Below, one piece after another: positions 1-6,323 of a DNA stretch of 13,843 nucleotides. Source of the stretch: Acidilobaceae archaeon (GTDB lineage Archaea > Thermoproteota > Thermoprotei_A > Sulfolobales > Acidilobaceae); contig JALWJI010000124.1 in NCBI GenBank assembly GCA_027081695.1, positions 1 through 13,843 of the forward strand. The letters run 5' to 3'. The position numbers were made by a program, and so were the translations under genes. How positions within the stretch are numbered: the stretch's first letter is position 1; every line of letters begins with the position of its first letter. The notes under the pieces were generated by a model. That model ran no database searches, had not been told where the DNA came from, and saw only the letters and a program-made list of their open reading frames with translations.

Positions 1-1
1 T

Positions 2-820
2 GGCCAGGTCTCTGTACCGCTCGAATATCTTGAGATTAAGCCTGTTCCACTGACAACTAGGAAGGTTGTGGCTAGACGTGTACTATTAGAGATGCTCAAG
101 TTAGCGGAGGAGAAAGGATATACAGTGGTTAACCTTGGAGTTGGTATACCTAGCCTTGTAAGTAGTGTAGCCGCAGAAGAAGACGTTAGTGAAATGGTTG
201 TTTCGACAGTTGAGAGTGGTCCATGGGGAGGTATACCGCTCCATGGCCCCGATTTTGGTGTAGCTATTAGCCCTAAGGCTATCATACCGTTGATAGACCA
301 GTTCAGCATATACGAGGGAGGCATAATCGACGCAGCTAGCCTTGGATTCCTCCAAATAGATAAGCACGGCAACGTTAATGCTAGTATGCTTCCAGGCCGC
401 CTAATGGGTCCCGGCGGGTTCCCATGCATCTCGACTGGAGCCCCGAAACTCTTCTTCGCAGGACTCTTTACTGCTGGTAAACAGGATATACGCATTGAGC
501 CGGGTAAGGGCCTCAGGATCGTTAAGGACGGTGACATAATCAAGTTCGTCGACCACGTATACAAGATCCTGTACTGCCCGTGTAGAGCAGAGGAGGAGGG
601 TAGAGAACACCTCTATATCACAGAGAGAGCAGTATTCAGGCTTAGACAGGGAAGACTAGAGCTCATAGAGGTAGCACCAGGCGTAGACATAGAAAAGGAC
701 ATATTGGCGAAGATGGAATTCGAGCCTGTAGTACAGAAATACGATGAGATGGATAAGAGGATATTCTCCCAGCACACGATGGGTATTGCAGAGGAATTTA
801 GAAGCGCAGCTAGAAAATAA
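2..820 (+). CDS. Acyl-CoA:acetate/3-ketoacid CoA-transferase, C-terminal half (5' partial)
   Basis: Enzymes of this family (Pct/YdiF type) move CoA between short-chain acyl-CoA and acetate or a keto acid through a glutamyl-CoA thioester. The reading frame is open to the left edge, so the gene starts outside the window and 272 codons are visible. A GTG at 68 is in frame, but homologous-looking sequence continues upstream of it, so it is probably internal. The visible part matches the second (beta-like) domain: VVNLGVGIP near the start, then VESGPWGG, whose glutamate (codon 212-214) fits the catalytic Glu. Further family signatures are GNVNASMLPGRLMGPGG, the FTAGKQDIRI segment, YITERAVFRL and EVAPGVDIEKDIL. 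The protein ends normally at a TAA, and a T-tract follows. It probably works in cytoplasmic fatty-acid or amino-acid fermentation. The exact acyl substrate cannot be told from the sequence. Confidence 0.88.
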   Translation, partial: GQVSVPLEYLEIKPVPLTTRKVVARRVLLEMLKLAEEKGYTVVNLGVGIPSLVSSVAAEEDVSEMVVSTVESGPWGGIPLHGPDFGVAISPKAIIPLIDQFSIYEGGIIDAASLGFLQIDKHGNVNASMLPGRLMGPGGFPCISTGAPKLFFAGLFTAGKQDIRIEPGKGLRIVKDGDIIKFVDHVYKILYCPCRAEEEGREHLYITERAVFRLRQGRLELIEVAPGVDIEKDILAKMEFEPVVQKYDEMDKRIFSQHTMGIAEEFRSAARK

Positions 821-856
821 TCCTTGTTTTATAGTAGTATTATAATGCTTTTTTTC
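821..856 (+). terminator. T-tract terminator after the CoA-transferase gene
   Basis: An AT-rich stretch directly after the stop codon ends in seven T residues at 849-855. Archaeal transcription commonly ends at such oligo-T tracts without needing a strong hairpin. It lies between two convergent genes. Confidence 0.55.
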
Positions 857-885
857 AGAGGATCTGCATAGTTATCTAGTAATCT

Positions 886-1335
886 TTAGTTGCTTAAATC
901 TATGAATCCTTTAGGTTCCTTTCTCTCGCTTGTGAGATCTGCTGCCTCGGCCTCGAATATGTTTTTAAGTTCTTCGTCTATGTACGGTACGACCATGTAT
1001 AATCCTCTCTCAGCATAGTCTTCTGGACTAAACATCTTATTATCATAGCTTATAGTATATACTGGGATTTTTGCTATTTCTTTTGAGCCCTCTTTTACTA
1101 GTAGTCCTAGCTCCTCGAACTTCTTTCTTAGTTCCTCTCCAATAGTTTCATCCACTTCTATATCCCATACATCTCTTACAGCGACAAGATCGCTCCTGTC
1201 AGGAGACCATTTTTCTAAGGCTTCCCGTGTTACCTCCTTGACGACTTTGAAATAGTCGTCTTCAACTATTCTTGACTCTAATATTCTTCCGTTCCTGCTT
1301 TCGATTACCAGCACTTTCAAGTGATAACCCCACAT
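886..1335 (-). CDS. Orphan soluble protein of unknown function, 149 aa
   Basis: I do not recognise a family. The protein is charged and acidic, with no signal peptide, membrane segment or cysteine motif. It begins with a beta-strand-like LKVLVIES segment. Helical, Lys/Glu-rich stretches follow (VVKEVTREALEKW, EELRKKFEELGLLVKEG), then a strand-rich region IPVYTISYD. The tail is acidic. The ATG at 1335 lies about 25 bases downstream of a TATA-like element (1354-1365, minus strand), the spacing expected of a leaderless mRNA. A TTG at 1320 preceded by GGGG is an alternative start that would drop five residues. It is divergent from the PP-loop gene and convergent with the CoA-transferase gene. Plausible length and codon use make it a real gene, but no role can be assigned. 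Confidence 0.7.
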   Translation of the reverse strand: MWGYHLKVLVIESRNGRILESRIVEDDYFKVVKEVTREALEKWSPDRSDLVAVRDVWDIEVDETIGEELRKKFEELGLLVKEGSKEIAKIPVYTISYDNKMFSPEDYAERGLYMVVPYIDEELKNIFEAEAADLTSERKEPKGFIDLSN

Positions 1336-1353
1336 ATACCTGGTTCCCGAGAG

Positions 1354-1365
1354 ATTTTATTAATA
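1354..1365 (-). promoter_or_regulatory. TATA box for the 149-aa orphan gene (leaderless arrangement)
   Basis: Read on the minus strand the element is TATTAATAAAAT. Its centre is about 24-25 bases from the ATG at 1335, so transcription would start at or next to the start codon. Confidence 0.5.
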
Positions 1366-1390
1366 TGCTATAGTCCTGATGACCTGTACG

Positions 1391-1397
1391 TATATTA
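1391..1397 (+). promoter_or_regulatory. Candidate TATA box for the PP-loop gene
   Basis: TATATTA lies in the gap between two divergent genes. A start site about 25 bases downstream would fall near 1420, inside the inverted repeat at 1401-1440, and give a leader of about 75 bases. This is a prediction from sequence only. Confidence 0.35.
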
Positions 1398-1400
1398 CCT

Positions 1401-1440
1401 TATTAGGGTCATGATGAATCGAATACAAACGACCCTACTA
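1401..1440. repeat. Inverted repeat in the divergent promoter region
   Basis: TATTAGGGTC (1401-1410) and GACCCTACTA (1431-1440) pair over ten positions with one mismatch and a 20-base spacer. It spans the predicted start site of the PP-loop gene, so it could be a repressor operator. Confidence 0.45.
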
Positions 1441-1481
1441 AGTGAAACCTAGTAACGAAGACAAGGTAATGGGCCTGCGAT

Positions 1482-1487
1482 GGAGGT
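1482..1487 (+). promoter_or_regulatory. Strong Shine-Dalgarno that decides the start of the PP-loop gene
   Basis: GGAGGT sits seven bases before the ATG at 1495. It overlaps codons 1-3 of the longer frame that opens at the ATG at 1480. The upstream ATG has no comparable site, so translation most likely begins at 1495. Confidence 0.65.
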
Positions 1488-1494
1488 ATCATTA

Positions 1495-3585
1495 ATGAAA
1501 AAGGTAAGGAGAAAAGCTCGTAGCAAGGGTTGGCCGGTCCAGGTAAAATTATACTGGTGTCCTGAACTAAACGTGCCTTTGTTAGGAGATGAATGCCAGG
1601 ATGGAGGAACCCCTATAAGGCTACATATTACGGAGCCTGGTGACGCTAGGCCGGCCTTTAAACACGACTTGGAAATCTTAGAGCGAGGATACATTCGTGA
1701 AACAGGAGGTCTCGACGGGTTCCAAGAACTTAGGGGAAAGGGAGTCATACTCTACAATAAGGTTCCCTTCATGGATCTCATGTATGAGGTTATAAGCCAA
1801 GGAGTAGTTATTGGAAGACTTTATTGGGATCCAGCGGAGTCGGGTTGGAGGTTTAGGTTCAGTCTTCCAGGGCTTAAACGAATATGGAATATAACTCCCC
1901 TAAATAAACATGTTCTGGAAAGAGGCCTTAAGGATATTGCAAGGCGCCGTACCTTCGATAACATACATAGATATCCTCCTAGATCACAAATTATCTTCGT
2001 CGACAAACAAGATAATCCAATAGGCATAGGTTATGTTCTACCACGCGGAGATAAGATTAAGGTACACAGCGGGTTCTGGAAGGATCGTCCCCTTGCAAGA
2101 GGAGAAAATAACACTACATGGGACGATGTTATAAAAGCAAACGAGTATTATCTATACTATTACACAAGCAGGGCAATAAAGTTCATCCACGTAATGAATG
2201 AAAAAGTCCAGAAACCTGTCATCGTATCATTTAGCGGAGGTAAAGACAGCCTCGTAGCACTACATTTAACACTAAGGACCGGGCTCAAACCAATACTTCT
2301 GTTCAATGATACCGGCATAGAGATGCCGGAAACACGAGAAATAGTAACTCGTATAGCAGACACATATGGGCTAGAACTCCTAAAAGCAGAAGCAGGAGAC
2401 GCGTTCTGGAGAGCCGTAGAGAGGGTAGGACCCCCTGGAAAAGATTATAGATGGTGCTGTAAGGTAACTAAACTAGCTCCGCTGGCACGTCTACTTGAAA
2501 AAGAGTTTCCAAACGGGGCTTTGAACATAGTTGGCCAGAGAGCCTTCGAAAGCTATGATAGGGCTAGGAGCCCCCGAGTATGGAGAAATAGATGGTTACC
2601 AAAGATACTCAATATAAGTCCCATACAAGATTGGCCACAATTGTTAATATGGCTCTACATTTGGAAAGAAGGCCTAAAATACAATCCTTTATATGAGAGA
2701 GGCTTTGACAGGATCGGATGCTTCATGTGTCCCGCCGCATTCAACGCCGAATATGAATTCGTCAAAGAAACAAGACCAGAGCTCTGGAAAAAATGGGAGC
2801 TAGTACTTGAAAGATGGGCTGACAGATTAGGACTCAACGGCCCACTTAGAGATGCCTACGTTAAAAAAGGTTTGTGGAGGTGGTTAACGCCGGCCGCACA
2901 AAAACAAAGATTAGCTTATAGGCTGGGGGTCGAGTTACCAGATTGGAGAACTCTCTATAAGAAATGGCTAGATCCGGCCCTTGTTGATGTCAAAGAGACT
3001 GGTTCAGGAATAGAAGCAGTTCTTTCACGAAGTTACGATCCACAGAGTCTACTAGACCAGTTCAGTGTGCTAGGAGCCTTTGAGCCTACTAAGAACGATG
3101 AAGACGAACTAGTACTCAGCTCACAAGCAGGCGTTAAAGTATATATGAAGAACAATAGGGTCCGGATTGATGGCGCGAGGAAGACTCATGCCAGAGAGTT
3201 ATTGATAGATGCTCTCAAACTATCCTTTAGATGGACTCATTGTGCCGGATGTAAAGCGTGTGAAACGAGCTGTCCAACCGGTGCTATCAAGGTTTACTAC
3301 GAGAATGGAAGGTATGTTCCGAGAGTGGACTCTGGAACATGTATCCACTGCAAGTTATGTCTAGATAACTGTCCTCTAGCAGATGTCACAATAGAGAGGA
3401 TATACAGTGCTCTACTCTGGGATAACCCGATAGCATGGAGAAGACCAAGTAAGAGAACTCATGAGTCAGTAATAAGAAGATACTTGAAGCTAAAGGGTTA
3501 TAGTGTTGAAGAAAAAACACAAGGAGCAGTTTTAGACGAGGACACCCTTGTAGCACCCGCAGCACTTTACACAGGCAATGAATAG
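1495..3585 (+). CDS. PP-loop (PAPS reductase-like) protein with zinc-ribbon remnant, PUA-like domain and 2[4Fe-4S] ferredoxin
   Basis: This protein has 696 residues from the ATG at 1495 (701 from 1480). In order it contains: a zinc-ribbon-like start with Cys22 and Cys34 only; a middle region whose PUA-like segment (about 163-195, FVDKQDNPIGIGYVLP) is typical of RNA-modifying enzymes; and an adenine-nucleotide alpha-hydrolase core with the PP-loop SGGKDS (247-252) and FNDTGIEMPETRE. An adjacent Cys-Cys pair (321-322) and a later CxxC (409, 412) follow. This CC...CxxC layout resembles the [4Fe-4S] ligands of APS reductases and DndC. A C-terminal ferredoxin carries CxxCxxCxxxCP at 583-593 and 616-626. 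Such proteins are usually labelled phosphoadenosine phosphosulfate reductase, but the PUA-like and ferredoxin parts argue against simple sulfate assimilation. An ATP-dependent sulfur-transfer or reductive reaction on RNA is my inference. The domain architecture is clear; the substrate is not known to me. Confidence 0.85.
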   Translation: MKKVRRKARSKGWPVQVKLYWCPELNVPLLGDECQDGGTPIRLHITEPGDARPAFKHDLEILERGYIRETGGLDGFQELRGKGVILYNKVPFMDLMYEVISQGVVIGRLYWDPAESGWRFRFSLPGLKRIWNITPLNKHVLERGLKDIARRRTFDNIHRYPPRSQIIFVDKQDNPIGIGYVLPRGDKIKVHSGFWKDRPLARGENNTTWDDVIKANEYYLYYYTSRAIKFIHVMNEKVQKPVIVSFSGGKDSLVALHLTLRTGLKPILLFNDTGIEMPETREIVTRIADTYGLELLKAEAGDAFWRAVERVGPPGKDYRWCCKVTKLAPLARLLEKEFPNGALNIVGQRAFESYDRARSPRVWRNRWLPKILNISPIQDWPQLLIWLYIWKEGLKYNPLYERGFDRIGCFMCPAAFNAEYEFVKETRPELWKKWELVLERWADRLGLNGPLRDAYVKKGLWRWLTPAAQKQRLAYRLGVELPDWRTLYKKWLDPALVDVKETGSGIEAVLSRSYDPQSLLDQFSVLGAFEPTKNDEDELVLSSQAGVKVYMKNNRVRIDGARKTHARELLIDALKLSFRWTHCAGCKACETSCPTGAIKVYYENGRYVPRVDSGTCIHCKLCLDNCPLADVTIERIYSALLWDNPIAWRRPSKRTHESVIRRYLKLKGYSVEEKTQGAVLDEDTLVAPAALYTGNE

Positions 3586-3611
3586 GTCGACTTATTATAT
3601 ATGGGAGTTCT

Positions 3612-3620
3612 TTTATATTT
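3612..3620 (+). promoter_or_regulatory. Candidate TATA box for the ferritin-VIT gene
   Basis: TTTATATTT lies about 80-90 bases before the start codon. A start site near 3642 would give a leader of about 60 bases that includes the hairpin at 3663-3701. A second AT-rich element at 3593-3600 is an alternative. Confidence 0.4.
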
Positions 3621-3662
3621 CATACCACATTACTGATTCTATCAAGGATACTTGAACCATCG

Positions 3663-3701
3663 ATTGACAGAGTGAGCTTTAGTAAGGGTGTGACTGTCAA
3701 T
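3663..3701 (+). promoter_or_regulatory. Inverted repeat overlapping the start codon of the ferritin-VIT gene
   Basis: ATTGACAG (3663-3670) is a perfect reverse complement of CTGTCAAT (3694-3701). The right arm contains the first two bases of the ATG at 3700, and the presumed ribosome binding site (GGGTG, 3686-3690) lies in the loop. In RNA it could mask the start codon. In DNA it could be an operator for a metal-responsive regulator. Confidence 0.45.
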
Positions 3702-4596
3702 GCTTGGAGAAGAACAGTTAAGACTGGCAGAAGAATTCTGCAAGGACGAGTACATAGACTACATGATATACAAATATTTATCAGAACATGAAAAGCATGA
3801 TAAACACAAGAAAATACTAGAAGAACTAGCTAAAGACGAATATAGACACTATGAGTTCTGGAAGAATATTGTAGGCAAAGATTGTAGCCAGGAAATAAGT
3901 AGTGGTTATCTGCGAAGAATAAAGTTAATGAGAAAAATCTTTGGTCTGACGTTTACTCTTAAGTGGCTCGAAAGACACGAAGAAGAAGTCGTAGAAGCGT
4001 ATAAAGATTACCTCAAGTATCTCGATGGTCCCGAGAAAGAAAAACTACAGGAAATCATTACAGACGAAGAAAAACACGAGCATGAATTAATGTCTAACAT
4101 AGAGGAAACAATAGTCAAATACATGAGCTTTATTGTCTTAGGATTAGCGGATGCAATCGTCGAAATAACAGGTGTACACGCAGGATTCCTTGGAGTAACT
4201 AGCTATACAATAATGGCTGGAATAGCCGGCCTGATAGTGGGACTTTCAGCAGCAATATCTATGAGTAGTGCAGCGTACATTCAAGCCAAACATGATCCTA
4301 CAAGAAATCCAACTACAAGTGCCATAATGACAGGAATAGGATATGTAGGCGCAGTAGTTCTCTTGGCCTTACCTTATTTCGCAACACATAATATGGCTTA
4401 TGCCTTTACAGCGTCTATTCTACTAGGAGTATTGCTAATAGGAATATTCACATTCTATGGCTCAATTGTATTCGACAGAAACTTTAAACGCGAGTTCATT
4501 GAAAGCGTAGGCCTCATGCTTGGAACAGCGTTCGCAAGCTACATATTCGGAGAAATAATAGGAGCTTACTTCGGAATACGCAATATATTTGGCTAG
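3700..4596 (+). CDS. Ferritin-like diiron domain fused to a VIT1/CCC1-type metal transporter
   Basis: This 298-residue protein has two parts. Residues about 5-130 form a rubrerythrin-like four-helix bundle with candidate diiron ligands Glu17, E47xxH50 (DEYRHYEFW), a Glu-rich third helix (94-99) and E123xxH126 (DEEKHEHEL). Residues about 140-298 form a VIT1/CCC1 membrane domain with roughly five helices, opening with FIVLGLADAIVEITGVHAGF, the typical first-helix signature. The same architecture occurs in Mbfa-type membrane-bound ferritins, which export iron or manganese. The likely role is moving Fe(II) or Mn(II) across the cytoplasmic membrane, with the cytoplasmic diiron domain sensing or oxidising the metal. 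Direction of transport cannot be read from sequence. An ATG with a modest GGTG site sets the start. The TauE-like gene follows after 75 bases on the same strand. Confidence 0.87.
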   Translation: MLGEEQLRLAEEFCKDEYIDYMIYKYLSEHEKHDKHKKILEELAKDEYRHYEFWKNIVGKDCSQEISSGYLRRIKLMRKIFGLTFTLKWLERHEEEVVEAYKDYLKYLDGPEKEKLQEIITDEEKHEHELMSNIEETIVKYMSFIVLGLADAIVEITGVHAGFLGVTSYTIMAGIAGLIVGLSAAISMSSAAYIQAKHDPTRNPTTSAIMTGIGYVGAVVLLALPYFATHNMAYAFTASILLGVLLIGIFTFYGSIVFDRNFKREFIESVGLMLGTAFASYIFGEIIGAYFGIRNIFG

Positions 4597-4671
4597 AAAC
4601 ACATCCCCACTACCAATGATTCGCTGACATAGTGTGATATCGATAAACAGGACCAATGGAGTTGGGAAAAG

Positions 4672-5433
4672 ATGTACGATGCACAATTGATTGTACTAAT
4701 AATCGGGGTATTTGGAGGATTTGTAGGGAGTCTTCTCGGTATCGGTGGAGGAAGCCTCATGACTCCACTCATGATTGCCGTGGGTATAGATACGAAGGTG
4801 GCTGTAGCATCCAGTCTACTAGCAATAGTTGGCACAAGTATTGGTGGACTCAATATTTATATGAAAGAGAAACTCGTTGACATTAGGCTTGCTCTTATGC
4901 TTGAACCCTTATCCACTTTAGGTGCTATAACCGGGGTTTTCCTGGCTCTTCGACTAGATAATATAATTATAAAAATTTTGTTGTTCGGAATATTAGTTTA
5001 CACAGCATACTCAATGATTCATAGGCCAAGAAGAGACGATAATGAGGGTCTTCCAGCCGGGTCAATAATACCAACTAACAGGATTCTAGCAGGAGGACTG
5101 CTGAAATATATTGCAGGCTTAGCCTCCGCATTGCTGGGTATTGGGGGCGGTATAGTAAATATCCCGATATTTAGAAAGGTTATAGGATTAAATATGAAAA
5201 CTAGTGTAGCTACGAGTAAGTTACTTGTCGGCATAACCGCGTCTGCTGGAGCTCTAGGGTACTATATCGCCGGAGTACTTGATCCATGCCTTGCGTTTAG
5301 CCTAAGCCTCGGTACTATAAGCGGAGCATACCTAGGTTCCAAAGTCGGTGTAAAGACATCGAATAGAACCCTACAATTATTGTTCTCAATAGTACTAATT
5401 ATAATTGCTGTGTTAATGCTTGTAAGGAGGTAG
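4672..5433 (+). CDS. TauE/SafE (TSUP) family anion permease
   Basis: This 253-residue integral membrane protein has about seven or eight hydrophobic helices. It shows the internal duplication typical of TSUP transporters: GSLLGIGGGSLMTPLM (19-34) followed by ..VAVASSLL, and SALLGIGGGIVNIPIF (152-167) followed by SVATSKLLV. Members export sulfite, sulfonates or related organic anions, or take them up. A short charged cytoplasmic loop (about 117-137) separates the halves. The start ATG has a G-rich GGAGTTGGG upstream. The next gene begins six bases after the TAG and its ribosome binding site abuts this stop codon, so the two are almost surely co-translated. Substrate cannot be decided from the sequence. 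The upstream ferritin-VIT gene suggests a link to metal or redox stress. Confidence 0.88.
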   Translation: MYDAQLIVLIIGVFGGFVGSLLGIGGGSLMTPLMIAVGIDTKVAVASSLLAIVGTSIGGLNIYMKEKLVDIRLALMLEPLSTLGAITGVFLALRLDNIIIKILLFGILVYTAYSMIHRPRRDDNEGLPAGSIIPTNRILAGGLLKYIAGLASALLGIGGGIVNIPIFRKVIGLNMKTSVATSKLLVGITASAGALGYYIAGVLDPCLAFSLSLGTISGAYLGSKVGVKTSNRTLQLLFSIVLIIIAVLMLVRR

Positions 5434-5439
5434 TCCAAT

Positions 5440-5688
5440 ATGGATAACCTTGAAAAGATACTCAGATATCTAAGCATAGTCCTCCTTGGAATATACATAG
5501 CTGGATTGATTATTGGGGCTAAATATTGTTCGATTTTAGTATACGTTGTTATAGGGATTCCATGGTCTACCGTAGTAGTTTACTTCTTCTATTTTATGAA
5601 ACGAAGAGATTACTTGCCTGCACTAGGTGCTATACTTATACTCTTAGAGCTTGGCTTGCTAGTATATTTGAGAAATCATCTTATTTGA
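5440..5688 (+). CDS. Small three-helix membrane protein, DUF1634-like partner of the TSUP permease
   Basis: The 82 residues form three probable membrane helices (about 9-27, 31-53 and 58-77), with a basic loop FMKRRDY between the second and third. GGAGG at 5426-5430, directly before the stop codon of the permease, gives a ribosome binding site ten bases from this ATG, so translation is coupled. Archaeal TSUP genes are often paired with a small DUF1634 membrane protein, and the order and spacing of helices here fit that. The match is by pattern only. It is probably an accessory subunit of the permease. A terminator-like hairpin follows about 20 bases after the stop. Confidence 0.72.
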   Translation: MDNLEKILRYLSIVLLGIYIAGLIIGAKYCSILVYVVIGIPWSTVVVYFFYFMKRRDYLPALGAILILLELGLLVYLRNHLI

Positions 5689-5692
5689 AATA

Positions 5693-5766
5693 GAGGCCTC
5701 GTTCCGCAGGGAAGGGCTCATCCCTCTTTTATTTGGTCGCCTAGGTGCTGGATCTTCATCGGCCTC
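5693..5766. other. 74-base element bounded by GAGGCC / GGCCTC
   Basis: GAGGCC (5693-5698, part of the palindrome GAGGCCTC) and GGCCTC (5761-5766) are complementary and could close a 74-base structure in either strand. The inside contains the terminator hairpin at 5708-5725. It is more GC-rich than the flanking AT-rich DNA. No tRNA arms fit. On the minus strand, GATGA-containing segments near the stem faintly resemble C/D boxes, but true CTGA boxes are missing. Confidence 0.25.
5708..5734 (+). terminator. Hairpin plus T-rich terminator for the TSUP operon
   Basis: AGGGA (5708-5712) pairs with TCCCT (5721-5725) around an eight-base loop. CTTTTATTT (5726-5734) follows. It lies 20 bases after the stop codon of the small membrane protein. 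Confidence 0.55.
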
Positions 5767-5803
5767 CAAAGTCTTATATTGCTTAACGAGTTATATCTTT
5801 CAT

Positions 5804-5843
5804 ATTTATTTCACTAATCTATATATTAGGATTAGAAATAAAT
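5804..5843. promoter_or_regulatory. Long AT-rich palindrome upstream of the winged-helix gene (candidate operator)
   Basis: ATTTATTT-CA-CTAATC (5804-5819) is complementary to GATTAG-AAATAAAT (5830-5843) except for a two-base CA bulge, with a ten-base centre. That gives 14 paired positions. It lies about 40 bases before the predicted TATA box of the gene at 5932, a good place for an operator or upstream activating site. Confidence 0.5.
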
Positions 5844-5880
5844 GTTATTGAAAATACATTTATAATTGAAGCTTTGGAAA

Positions 5881-5890
5881 ATTTAAAAAG
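5881..5890 (+). promoter_or_regulatory. TATA box for the winged-helix gene
   Basis: ATTTAAAAAG, preceded by purine-rich GGAAA that could act as the TFB recognition element. A start site near 5908-5912 would give a short leader carrying the strong ribosome binding site GAGGTGA (5919-5925), seven bases from the ATG at 5932. Confidence 0.5.
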
Positions 5891-5931
5891 AAAACATGTA
5901 TCATTTCATAATAGGATCGAGGTGAAATAAA

Positions 5932-6273
5932 ATGTCAATACCCGTGAGCGTATCCCAAGCACTCAAATCCCTAATGAAGTGCAAACAAGTCCCCGACGCA
6001 GACCTAGCAGCAAGACTAATCGAACACCTCCTAAACAAGGATAAAGGATCAACAATGGGCGAGCTAAGCAAAGAACTAGGCATAAGCTACCCAATGGTCC
6101 TCAAAGTCGTAAACGAACTAGAATCACTAGGAGTAGTAGAGACAAGCAAAGTCAAACCATCAGGCGGAAGAGGACGAGCAAAAAAACTAGTAAAACTCTA
6201 CAAGCCAATGCTATCCAACCTAGTAAACGAATGCAAATCAATACTGGACGTAGTATCAAATATTCTCAAATAA
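5932..6273 (+). CDS. Small winged helix-turn-helix DNA-binding protein
   Basis: This 113-residue basic protein has a helical N-terminus (about 5-35). A helix-turn-helix follows, with helix STMGELSKELG (40-50) and recognition helix SYPMVLKVVNELESLG (52-67). The wing is rich in Gly, Arg and Lys (PSGGRGRAKK, 76-85). A C-terminal amphipathic helix (about 90-112) probably makes the dimer. The layout fits the small MarR/Lrs14/Sso10a-like winged-helix regulators of crenarchaea, but I cannot place it in one subfamily. The start is fixed by GAGGTGA seven bases upstream. Codons are strongly biased to A- and C-ending forms, which suggests high expression. The palindrome at 5804-5843 may be its own operator (inference). 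It could be a local regulator or an abundant chromatin protein. Confidence 0.8.
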   Translation: MSIPVSVSQALKSLMKCKQVPDADLAARLIEHLLNKDKGSTMGELSKELGISYPMVLKVVNELESLGVVETSKVKPSGGRGRAKKLVKLYKPMLSNLVNECKSILDVVSNILK

Positions 6274-6306
6274 TAAAAACAATACCAAGAACTAAGAGAT
6301 TATCTT

Positions 6307-6319
6307 AAAACAGTGTTTT
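6307..6319 (+). terminator. Short hairpin with T-run after the winged-helix gene
   Basis: AAAAC (6307-6311) and GTTTT (6315-6319) pair around a three-base loop, 34 bases after the stop codon. The arm itself provides the T-run. Confidence 0.35.
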
Positions 6320-6323
6320 CCCC

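Noticed and set aside
1377..1417. Possible C/D box guide RNA, with TGATGA at 1377-1382 and ATGATGA at 1411-1417
   Set aside because: No CTGA D or D' boxes at usable spacing and no terminal stem. The boxes probably occur by chance in a promoter region.
4656..4880. A 74-codon frame overlapping the start of the TSUP gene
   Set aside because: It lies almost wholly inside the well-supported permease frame, and its protein is cysteine/serine/tryptophan-rich without a recognisable pattern.
5693..5766. tRNA-like gene in the 74-base element
   Set aside because: Length and end pairing suggest it, but there is no T-arm GGTTCGA-type sequence, no D-arm and no anticodon stem on either strand.
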